6,767 bases of DNA from Acidulodesulfobacterium_A sp049965795. Lineage in GTDB: Bacteria; SZUA-79; Acidulodesulfobacterales; Acidulodesulfobacteraceae. The notes under the pieces were generated by a model that saw nothing but the letters and a program-made list of their open reading frames with translations, searched no databases and was not told the DNA's origin. Location: positions 1 to 6,767 of the forward strand of contig JBMFVW010000041.1 of the NCBI GenBank assembly GCA_049965795.1, written 5' to 3'. A program made the translations under genes and the position numbers. This document shows positions 1 to 6,228 of this stretch, one piece after another (the first letter of the stretch is position 1; the number at the start of each line of letters is the position of its first letter).

Positions 1-738
1 ATAAATATATCAAGCCAGTCTAATACCGTACAAAACGTTATTCCCGGCGTTACCCTAAGTCTTGCGTCCACAGGCTCTACGACTATAACGGTAGGTTTAG
101 ATACGCAGACTATTGACAATGCCGTAAGCAGTTTTATTTCGGCATATAATCAAGTAATAGGCGATGTTGCAACAGAAAATACGGTAACTTCGAGCGGTTC
201 GGGGAATACAAAATCGGAAACACTAGGTCCTCTCGGCGGTAATGTTTCGTTGACTAATTTAGTAACTAATCTTAGCAGTTTTATAGGGGGCGAAGCTGCG
301 GGTCTTTCCGGAAATGCCGGACTTGCTTCTACTTACGGAATTACCCAAAGTTCAAGCGGCTCCGGTAAGCTGCAGCTTAATACGGCCGAGTTAAATAATA
401 TGCTGACGTCCGATCCGCAGCAGGTTCAGCAGTTTTTCAGCTCTTTAGTAAACGGTTCGCCGACTGCGGACGGTGCATCTTACCCGGGCAGTTTGACGAA
501 TTTTTTAAATACATATACAAATCCTGCAAACGGAGTCATACAGTTCAGCGAACAGGATATAAACGACCAGCTTACTGCGATGAATAACCAAATTTCTCTT
601 CAGCAGGCATTGGTACAGGATCAGATGGGGATGTACACTAAGCAGTTTTCAAGTTTGGAATCTTATATAGGGCAGATGCAGACGACTAATTCTGCAATGA
701 CTAATAGCATAAAACAGATGATAGCTCAAGGCGCTTAA
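1..738 (+). CDS. fliD: Flagellar hook-associated protein 2 (filament cap FliD), C-terminal part
   Basis: FliD forms the cap at the tip of the growing flagellar filament and guides flagellin subunits into place outside the cell. The frame is open from the first base, so the N-terminus lies upstream; 245 residues are present. Visible FliD hallmarks, in partial numbering: IPGVTLSL at about 14-21, the helix containing AVSSFISAYNQVI, a GPLGGN segment before a helix, the GITQ...GKLQLNTAEL pattern followed by a QQVQQFF helix, and the C-terminal MYTKQFSSLESYIGQM at about 211-226, which ends the family's coiled-coil D0 region. The protein is Ser/Thr/Asn/Gln-rich with almost no charge in the middle, as expected for a secreted surface protein. 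The TTG at 250 is internal and not a start. It stops at TAA 736-738, 69 nt before fliS, the classical fliD-fliS order. Identity is near certain. Confidence 0.95.
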   Translation: MNISSQSNTVQNVIPGVTLSLASTGSTTITVGLDTQTIDNAVSSFISAYNQVIGDVATENTVTSSGSGNTKSETLGPLGGNVSLTNLVTNLSSFIGGEAAGLSGNAGLASTYGITQSSSGSGKLQLNTAELNNMLTSDPQQVQQFFSSLVNGSPTADGASYPGSLTNFLNTYTNPANGVIQFSEQDINDQLTAMNNQISLQQALVQDQMGMYTKQFSSLESYIGQMQTTNSAMTNSIKQMIAQGA

Positions 739-788
739 CTATTTATTTAATTATAAATTAATTATAATTTTTTTATATAAAAAACTTT

Positions 789-796
789 AAGGAGGA
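789..796 (+). promoter_or_regulatory. Shine-Dalgarno site of fliS
   Basis: AAGGAGGA lies 12 nt (counted from the last G of GGAGG) before the ATG at 808, in a 69-nt AT-only-like spacer after fliD. It is an almost perfect anti-SD match and fixes the fliS start. No convincing promoter could be separated from the general AT richness of the spacer. Confidence 0.85.
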
Positions 797-807
797 TAAA
801 TTTTACT

Positions 808-1097
808 ATGAATGCAGTTTCAAAATACGAAAATATAAACGTTAATACCGTTGATCAAGGCACGCTTATAATAATGGCTTATGAAGGCGCTATAAATTTT
901 GTCAAGGAAGCAAAAGAAAGGCTTGCTCAAAACGATTATGCCGGTAAATCAATAAATATATCTAATGCAGTTTCCATAATTAACGAGCTTAATGCGCGTC
1001 TTAATATAGAAAAAGGCGGAGAAACGGCAAAAAATTTAAATAAACTTTATACTTTTTTGTCTATTCATCTTACTACCGCGAACTTAAAAAAAGATGC
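808..1097 (+). CDS. fliS: Flagellar export chaperone FliS, N-terminal part cut by scaffold gap
   Basis: FliS binds the disordered C-terminal end of flagellin in the cytoplasm, prevents early polymerisation and hands it to the export gate FlhA. About 97 residues are visible. They follow the family pattern closely: an early Y (KYENINVNTVDQG), LIIMAYEGAINFVKEA (family consensus LI.MLYDGAI..L..A), a second helix ending in SIINELNARLNIEKGG, then AKNLNKLYTFLSIHL and TANLKKDA, which match the family's NL..LYDYM...L and AN...D. Normal length is about 125-135 residues, so roughly 30-38 residues and the stop codon are missing in the N run that starts at 1098. The start is supported by the strong SD site. 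It sits directly behind fliD, as in many flagellar operons. The reading frame that continues through the Ns into the glycosyltransferase must not be read as a FliS fusion. Confidence 0.93.
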
Positions 1098-1197
1098 NNN
1101 NNNNNNNNNNNNNNNNNNNNNNNNNNNNNNNNNNNNNNNNNNNNNNNNNNNNNNNNNNNNNNNNNNNNNNNNNNNNNNNNNNNNNNNNNNNNNNNNN
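1098..1197. other. Assembly gap, 100 Ns, real size unknown
   Basis: Exactly 100 consecutive Ns, the usual placeholder for a gap of unknown length. It removes the end of fliS and the start of the first GT9 gene. Alignment by eye gives a lower bound: about 90-120 nt for the end of fliS and about 150 nt for the missing GT9 N-terminus, so the true distance is probably at least 240-270 nt unless the join is wrong. One or more further small genes could be hidden here. Confidence 0.97.
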
Positions 1198-2694
1198 ATA
1201 GATGAAAGCATATTCGGAATAAGAAATATTTTTAATGCAAAAATAAATTTTATTACTTACGAAAAATTATTAAATCCTGTTAAAATTTCATTTAAACGTT
1301 TAAACGAATTTAGTCAATTTTTAACTGATTTTGCTTCTCATTATGATTTTGCCGTAAACTTAAACTACGATTTTGCTAATTCTCTCTTTCTAAGTTTTTT
1401 TAAAAATAAAAAATATGGTTTTATCGTTTTGTATAAATCCGATAAAACTGCAGAATCGATTTCAAGAAGCGGCGCTGCTAACTATCTTTTCAATATAGTA
1501 AAAAATCGCAGTCTTAACAGGATACATATTACCGATTTATATTCTCTCATAGGTATAGAGAAACCTGCCGAAATAAAGACTTCGTACGACATTATAAATT
1601 TTAAAAAAAAGACTGAAGAAAGTAAAGAAAGTATAAGCGGACGTCAGGTTAGAATCTGCATTTCAATAGGAGCAACACACGTAAAAAGAATTTGGCAGTC
1701 TGAAAATTATGCGCAATTAATAGCTTTGCTTTCTGCAAATTTAAACTGCGAAATAATAATAGTCGGAACGGCAGGCGAATCTTTTGCTGCCGAAGAAATA
1801 AAGAAAAAAATGCCTGACGGCATAAGTTTTATAGATTTAACCGGAAAGACAAGCATAAACGAGCTGATTTATCTAATAAAAGATTTTGATTTGATTATCG
1901 CATCGGACACCGGAACTTTGCACATTGCTCAGATTTTTAATATTCCGTCTGTTTCTATTTATATAGGCAGCGCCAATTTTTACGAAACCGGACCCCACAT
2001 AGAAAATTCATACGTAATAAGTTCAAAGATAAATTGTTATCCGTGCATGCAGCACGAGCCTTGCCGCTATAATTATGCATGCAAAAATGATATAAATCCG
2101 GAAGATGTTTTCAATCTTGCTTTAATGCAGATTATTAAAAATAAAATGGACTATGTTTTAAAAGAACATAATGAGCAGGAAATTAAACTTTCAGACGTAA
2201 AAAAAAGAGTTATTGCAAACGCAAAAAAGGGGAATTTTTCCGTTGCCGTCTGTAAACATATAGACTCTATTCATTTTTATCCGTTATATAAAAGAAAAAT
2301 ATCTAAAGACGAATTTGCTTCGGAAATATTAAAATTCTGCTGGATTAACGTACTTTCAAAAAATAGCGTAAAAACAAATATAAATAATGTTTTGAGATAC
2401 ACTAATAAATATTATAAAATAGACAAAAGAGAGCTTAATTCTTTGATAAAGGAAATTTATTTCATAAAAGACGTTTTTGAAAATGTATATAAATCGTTTG
2501 GCAAAGAAGAAGGCGATAAATATTTTGAAAAATTCAAAGAAACGGTGAAATCTATCGGCTTAAACTACGGCTATTTTAAACTTGCAAGCGATTATTTTAT
2601 AGACGAACTAAAATTTTCCGGCTTTGAAAAAAGCTTTAACGACCTGATTTTGCTTTTATATAACGCTATAGATATTTTAAAAATATATGAATAA
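1198..2694 (+). CDS. GT9 (heptosyltransferase-like) glycosyltransferase, N-terminus lost in gap
   Basis: Likely a cytoplasmic GT-B enzyme of the ADP-heptose:LPS heptosyltransferase family (GT9). The 498 visible residues begin near IDESIFGI, which aligns with residues 52 onward of the downstream paralogue, so about 50 residues including the first GDxI..TA loop are missing. Visible landmarks: DFAVNLNYDF (end of the N domain), SIGATHVKRIW (start of the C domain), DLTGKTSINELIYLI, the sugar-nucleotide motif SDTGTLHIA (Asp codon 1906-1908, His codon 1921-1923), YETGP, and a four-cysteine motif C-x2-C-x5-C-x5-C (Cys codons at 2035, 2044, 2062, 2080). About 180 residues of Lys-rich, apparently helical sequence follow, not part of a normal GT9. 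The position of the conserved K before xW is Arg here, with Lys one residue earlier. Its last 8 nt overlap the next gene. Donor and acceptor are unknown; flagellin is a contextual guess. Confidence 0.85.
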   Translation: MDESIFGIRNIFNAKINFITYEKLLNPVKISFKRLNEFSQFLTDFASHYDFAVNLNYDFANSLFLSFFKNKKYGFIVLYKSDKTAESISRSGAANYLFNIVKNRSLNRIHITDLYSLIGIEKPAEIKTSYDIINFKKKTEESKESISGRQVRICISIGATHVKRIWQSENYAQLIALLSANLNCEIIIVGTAGESFAAEEIKKKMPDGISFIDLTGKTSINELIYLIKDFDLIIASDTGTLHIAQIFNIPSVSIYIGSANFYETGPHIENSYVISSKINCYPCMQHEPCRYNYACKNDINPEDVFNLALMQIIKNKMDYVLKEHNEQEIKLSDVKKRVIANAKKGNFSVAVCKHIDSIHFYPLYKRKISKDEFASEILKFCWINVLSKNSVKTNINNVLRYTNKYYKIDKRELNSLIKEIYFIKDVFENVYKSFGKEEGDKYFEKFKETVKSIGLNYGYFKLASDYFIDELKFSGFEKSFNDLILLLYNAIDILKIYE

Positions 2695-4489
2695 TAATAT
2701 TACTTTTGAAATTATAAAAACAAAAATTTCTGACGCTCCGTCTTTTAAGATTAACGGAATAACAGTTCATTCGGCTTACGATCCTCTATCCGAAGCCAAA
2801 AAATGGGCGGCTCAGGTTGCGGACAGGATCAATTCGGAAGGAATGCCGGATAAAATAATAATTTTCGGGCTTGGGGCAGGTTATCACGTAAAAGCTTTAA
2901 CCGATTTTTTAAAAAAAGACGGCAAAGAAATTAAAATAGAAGTAATCGAGCCTGCTAAAGCTTCTATTGAATTTATAAAGGACAATTTCGACGTTTCCGG
3001 ATTGTTGTCCGCCGTAAATATTACGGCGTTAGATATTGTAAGCGAAAATCAGCATTTAGACGCTTCCGCAATTTCCAAAAAACTTGAACTCGATAAAGGC
3101 AGTATATTATTTTGCGAACTGCCGTCGTATAAAAAAATATTTTCCGAATCATACGACCTTATACGTAAACTTCACGGAATTAACCAGTTTTTTACTCCTT
3201 CTTCTTTTAAGGTACTGGTAGTACAGCCTATGTACGGCGGTTCTTCTACAATCGGAAATTATCTGTATTCTGCTCTTTTAAACCTCGGTTACGACGCAAA
3301 AATACTAGATTTTTCAAAATTTTACGATGCTTATAAATATATTGGCGAATTTACCCCTAACGAGGATCATGTAAATTCTTTAAAACAAGGTCTTTTCAAC
3401 CTTATGTCCGAAGCACTTCTTTCTTCGGTTTTTAACGAACCTCCGGATTTGGTTGTTTTTATGGCGCAGTCTCCTGCAAGCGAAAGAACTCTGCTAAAGC
3501 TTAGAAGTATGGGCATTAAAACGGCATACTGGTTTGTCGAAGATTTTAGGACGCTTACATATTGGAATACTATAGCAAAAAACGTAGATTATTTTTTTAC
3601 CATACAGAAAGACGATTTTTTTGCGGAGCTTAAAAATATAGGAGCTGATAACTATCACTATCTTCCTTTGGCCTGCCTTCCAAATTTTCATAAAAAAATT
3701 ACCGAAATTAACGAAGAAGATGAGATAAAATACGGTTCGGACGTTAGTTTTGCTGGAGCCGGCTATTACAACAGAAAAAACGTTTTTGCTCAGCTTGTCG
3801 ATTTTAATTTTAAAATATGGGGAGCAGACTGGTATGTCGGACTGCCTTTAAGCCTGTTGATTCAAGACGAAGGCAGGAGGTTTACCGAAGAAGAAGCCGT
3901 TAAAATTTACAACTATTCCAAAATAAATATAAATCTTCATTCTTCCATGTGGCACTGGGATATAAATCCAAACGGAGATTTTTTAAATCCGAGGGTTTAC
4001 GAAATTTTAGCCTGCGGAGGTTTTCAGCTTGTCGACAGGCGCAAATATATGGATGGAGTTTTTGAAGACGGAAAGGATTTTGTAGTTTTTGAAAGCGTTG
4101 ACGATTTAAGAAAGAAAATAAAGTACTACCTTGCAAACGAAGATGAAAGGCTGGCAATTGCCGAACACGGCAGAAAAACCGTCGTTAAAAATCATACTTA
4201 CGAACAAAGAGTCCTCGAGATGATGAATATAATACTTTTAAGTTCATACGAACAGATAAAATCTAAATTTGAAACGAGAAAGCAAAATATTTCCGAGCTA
4301 TTGAAAGAAACCGAAGGAAATAAAGAACTTCACGATCTTATTATGCAGTTTTCGGACAAAAAATCTCTTTCTATAAAAGATATGGTCGAACATATAAAGA
4401 GCGGCAAAGGCAGACTTTCTAAATCCGAAGCCCTTATTTTAATGCTTTGGGCTATAAAATCAAAATTAGTAAAACTCGAAGGGCTGTAA
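2687..4489 (+). CDS. Maf-N-like / CgeB-like hybrid glycosyltransferase (600 aa)
   Basis: A complete soluble protein with two recognisable parts. Residues 1-~170 resemble the N-terminal region of Maf/DUF115-type flagellin-modification proteins: VHSAYDPLSEAKKW (27-40), then IIIFGLGAGYHVKAL (57-71), a Rossmann-like glycine loop, and IEVIEP (84-89). Residues ~174-515 look like a CgeB/YkvP-type GT-B glycosyltransferase: KVLVVQPMYGGSSTIGNYL opens the first Rossmann domain, then YWFVEDFRTL (281-290), YFFTIQKDDF (302-311), SDVSFAGAGYYNRK, IWGADW (377-382), SKININLHSSMW (411-422) and NPRVYEILACGGFQLVD (434-450), whose R-x-YE-x-LACGG is the donor-binding signature. A helical tail (~520-600) ends the protein. 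No signal peptide or membrane helix is visible. The ATG overlaps the stop of the previous gene by 8 nt and has no clear SD site, suggesting coupled translation. I infer protein (flagellin) glycosylation; acceptor and sugar are unknown. Confidence 0.82.
   Translation: MNNNITFEIIKTKISDAPSFKINGITVHSAYDPLSEAKKWAAQVADRINSEGMPDKIIIFGLGAGYHVKALTDFLKKDGKEIKIEVIEPAKASIEFIKDNFDVSGLLSAVNITALDIVSENQHLDASAISKKLELDKGSILFCELPSYKKIFSESYDLIRKLHGINQFFTPSSFKVLVVQPMYGGSSTIGNYLYSALLNLGYDAKILDFSKFYDAYKYIGEFTPNEDHVNSLKQGLFNLMSEALLSSVFNEPPDLVVFMAQSPASERTLLKLRSMGIKTAYWFVEDFRTLTYWNTIAKNVDYFFTIQKDDFFAELKNIGADNYHYLPLACLPNFHKKITEINEEDEIKYGSDVSFAGAGYYNRKNVFAQLVDFNFKIWGADWYVGLPLSLLIQDEGRRFTEEEAVKIYNYSKININLHSSMWHWDINPNGDFLNPRVYEILACGGFQLVDRRKYMDGVFEDGKDFVVFESVDDLRKKIKYYLANEDERLAIAEHGRKTVVKNHTYEQRVLEMMNIILLSSYEQIKSKFETRKQNISELLKETEGNKELHDLIMQFSDKKSLSIKDMVEHIKSGKGRLSKSEALILMLWAIKSKLVKLEGL
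4478..4483 (+). promoter_or_regulatory. Weak Shine-Dalgarno-like site before the second GT9 gene
   Basis: GAAGGG inside the last codons of the preceding gene, 13 nt before the ATG at 4497. Spacing is long and the match partial; with only 7 nt between the genes, translation is probably helped by ribosomes finishing the upstream gene. It nevertheless supports the ATG at 4497, whose product begins with the expected beta strand of the GT9 fold. Confidence 0.4.
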
Positions 4490-4496
4490 AATTGCA

Positions 4497-6200
4497 ATGA
4501 AAAATATTATTATCTTGAATCTTACCCGTATGGGAGACCTTATACAGTCTACAGCTCTTTTTAAAAAAATTAAATTAGCTTATCCTGAAAGCCGAGTTAA
4601 ACTTATAATATCTAAAGAATTTGCAGAAATATCTCCTTTTCTTCCGTATATCGATGAGATTAAACCTATAGACGTTACCGGACTATCCGAAATTCTTAAA
4701 GCAAATAATTTCGAATTTACTATAGATGTATTAAAAGCGCTGAATGAAATATTTGACGGTATCATAAACATAAAATACGACATTGCCGTAAATCTTTCCC
4801 ACGACGAGTTCAGCGTATATTTCCTTTACGTGCTAAATTCTTTAAAAACTATCGGTTTATCGGTAACCCGCGAAGGAGTTATAATATCTACAAACGAAAT
4901 GATAGCCTATATATTTTCTGCCGTCAAAAACAGGAAAGTCAGCGTTTTAAATTTAGTAGATCTATATGAAAGAACGATAAGCTTAAACAAAGGCGGAAGC
5001 AAAATACACGTCAACAATATATATTTAGACTTATCTGAAAAAGAAGGCGAACAAACTTTAGAAGTTTTAAAAAAATACGGTATAGAAGAAACCGATAACA
5101 TAATTTCTTTTGCAATAGGAGCATCGACGGAACTTAAAAAATGGCGTTACGACTATTTTGCCGAATTAGCCAAAATGTTTTTAAACGGAGATAATAAAAC
5201 TAAAATAGTTTTACTTGGAGCAGACTACGATACTAAAGCCGGCGGTTTTATAGAAAACATTGTTTCTAACCAAAGACTTATCAACCTTACCGGCAAAACT
5301 TCCGTTTCCGACCTTGTTCTGATAGTAAGCCGCTCAAATCTCCTTATAACTCACGATACGGGAACAATGCATATAGGCGTAGCCGCCGGTACTAAATTAA
5401 TCGTAATTTATACCGGAAACGTAGGTTTTCTGGAAACAGGACCATACTCCGAAAACCGTCTGCTGGTTGTGCCCGATATAGGGTGTTTTCCCTGCGATTT
5501 TAACTTAAAATGTTTAAATCCAGTTTGTCAGGGATTAATTAAACCGGAGTATATTTACGATTTATCTTTAACGGTTTTAAAAGATGAAGCCGGCTGCTAT
5601 GCCGAAAAACTTTCGAAATACAAAAATACGGGCATTATTCCCTATATATCCCGTTTTGATTCTAAAAAATTTATTGATTTTCTGCCTGCCGTAAAAATTA
5701 AACTAAATTTTAAAGATCTTAAACTTAAAATACTTAAACTGTCTCTTGAACATTATTACGAGGGAGATTTTTGGCAAATAGACGAAAAAGAAATTCAACT
5801 TTTTCTTGACTGCTTTGAGGGTATAGAATATAATCTTAGCTTAGATATAGAGGAAGAATTGAAGTCTGTTGAAAATCTTATCGATTTATGTAAAAGAGGT
5901 ATGTCCGAGTCTAAAAAAATGATAAATCTTGCTTTAAACGATCCTTTTAATGTTATAAAAATAGACGAGCATACGGTCGGCATTAAATCTATCGATTTTG
6001 ATTTAAAATATATAGCTTCGGTTTACGACGACTTGTCTTTATTTAATCAGATTCACGTTATAAACCAGAATAGTTCCGTAAGCTACGATTTATTCGGTCT
6101 TGCCGTCGATTCTCTTAAGAATTACTCACGCTATAAACTGCAGCTAAATATATTTAAAAAAATTTCTTTAATTTTTTTAGAAAAAATAAAAAATTTATAA
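4497..6200 (+). CDS. GT9 (heptosyltransferase-like) glycosyltransferase with long C-terminal extension (567 aa)
   Basis: A complete cytoplasmic GT-B enzyme of family 9. The N domain begins NIIILNLTRMGDLIQSTAL: Asp14 corresponds to the proposed catalytic base in heptosyltransferase I, while the usual His of GDVLHT is Gln17 here. DIAVNL (95-100) closes the N domain. In the C domain: AIGASTELKKW (206-216, with the conserved Lys before xW), NLTGKTS (263-269), THDTGTMHI with Asp287 and His292 for the nucleotide sugar, ETGP (313-316), and Cys330, 333, 339, 344 as C-x2-C-x5-C-x4-C. Typical GT9 enzymes are about 320-360 residues; here residues ~365-567 form an extra, Lys/Leu/Ile-rich domain that resembles the tail of the other GT9 in this window (FLPAVKIKLNFKDL versus FYPLYKRKISKDEF). 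No membrane segment. The LPS core could be the target instead, but the flagellar setting favours a protein acceptor. Confidence 0.87.
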   Translation: MKNIIILNLTRMGDLIQSTALFKKIKLAYPESRVKLIISKEFAEISPFLPYIDEIKPIDVTGLSEILKANNFEFTIDVLKALNEIFDGIINIKYDIAVNLSHDEFSVYFLYVLNSLKTIGLSVTREGVIISTNEMIAYIFSAVKNRKVSVLNLVDLYERTISLNKGGSKIHVNNIYLDLSEKEGEQTLEVLKKYGIEETDNIISFAIGASTELKKWRYDYFAELAKMFLNGDNKTKIVLLGADYDTKAGGFIENIVSNQRLINLTGKTSVSDLVLIVSRSNLLITHDTGTMHIGVAAGTKLIVIYTGNVGFLETGPYSENRLLVVPDIGCFPCDFNLKCLNPVCQGLIKPEYIYDLSLTVLKDEAGCYAEKLSKYKNTGIIPYISRFDSKKFIDFLPAVKIKLNFKDLKLKILKLSLEHYYEGDFWQIDEKEIQLFLDCFEGIEYNLSLDIEEELKSVENLIDLCKRGMSESKKMINLALNDPFNVIKIDEHTVGIKSIDFDLKYIASVYDDLSLFNQIHVINQNSSVSYDLFGLAVDSLKNYSRYKLQLNIFKKISLIFLEKIKNL

Positions 6201-6216
6201 AAATTATATAACTAAC

Positions 6217-6222
6217 GGAGGT
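6217..6222 (+). promoter_or_regulatory. Shine-Dalgarno site of the last gene
   Basis: GGAGGT, six nt before the ATG at 6229, in the 28-nt spacer after the second GT9 gene. It is a strong, well-spaced site and defines the start of the partial gene that runs off the window. Confidence 0.85.
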
Positions 6223-6228
6223 ATTAAA

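Noticed and set aside
250..738. TTG at 250 as the start of a separate 162-residue gene
   Set aside because: The frame is open from base 1 and the upstream residues carry FliD motifs (IPGVTLSL, FISAYNQVI), so this is only the internal part of truncated fliD.
749..774. Inverted repeat AATTATAA / TTATAATT with a 5-nt loop followed by seven Ts, between fliD and fliS
   Set aside because: The stem has no G or C and would be very weak; such repeats are expected by chance in this AT-rich spacer, and a terminator between fliD and fliS makes little sense. Not annotated as a terminator.
2687..3200. N-terminal region of the hybrid protein as a SAM-dependent methyltransferase (FGLGAG and an acidic end of the next strand, VIEP)
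   Set aside because: The glycine loop and the IEP strand resemble methyltransferase motifs I and II, but the preceding HSAYDPLSEA segment is typical of Maf/DUF115 N-terminal regions and no methyltransferase catalytic motif follows. Kept only as an alternative.
3494..4157. Open frames of 65 and 85 codons on the minus strand (3494-3691 and 3900-4157)
   Set aside because: They lie fully opposite the well-conserved hybrid glycosyltransferase, show no recognisable domain and have no SD sites; they are antisense shadows. The same applies to short minus-strand frames at 4580-4783, 4907-5101 and 5795-5983.
6150..6210. A- and T-runs at the end of the second GT9 gene, possible terminator
   Set aside because: The runs can pair only as A/T and lie partly inside the coding sequence; the next gene follows after 28 nt with a strong SD site, so the operon most likely continues.
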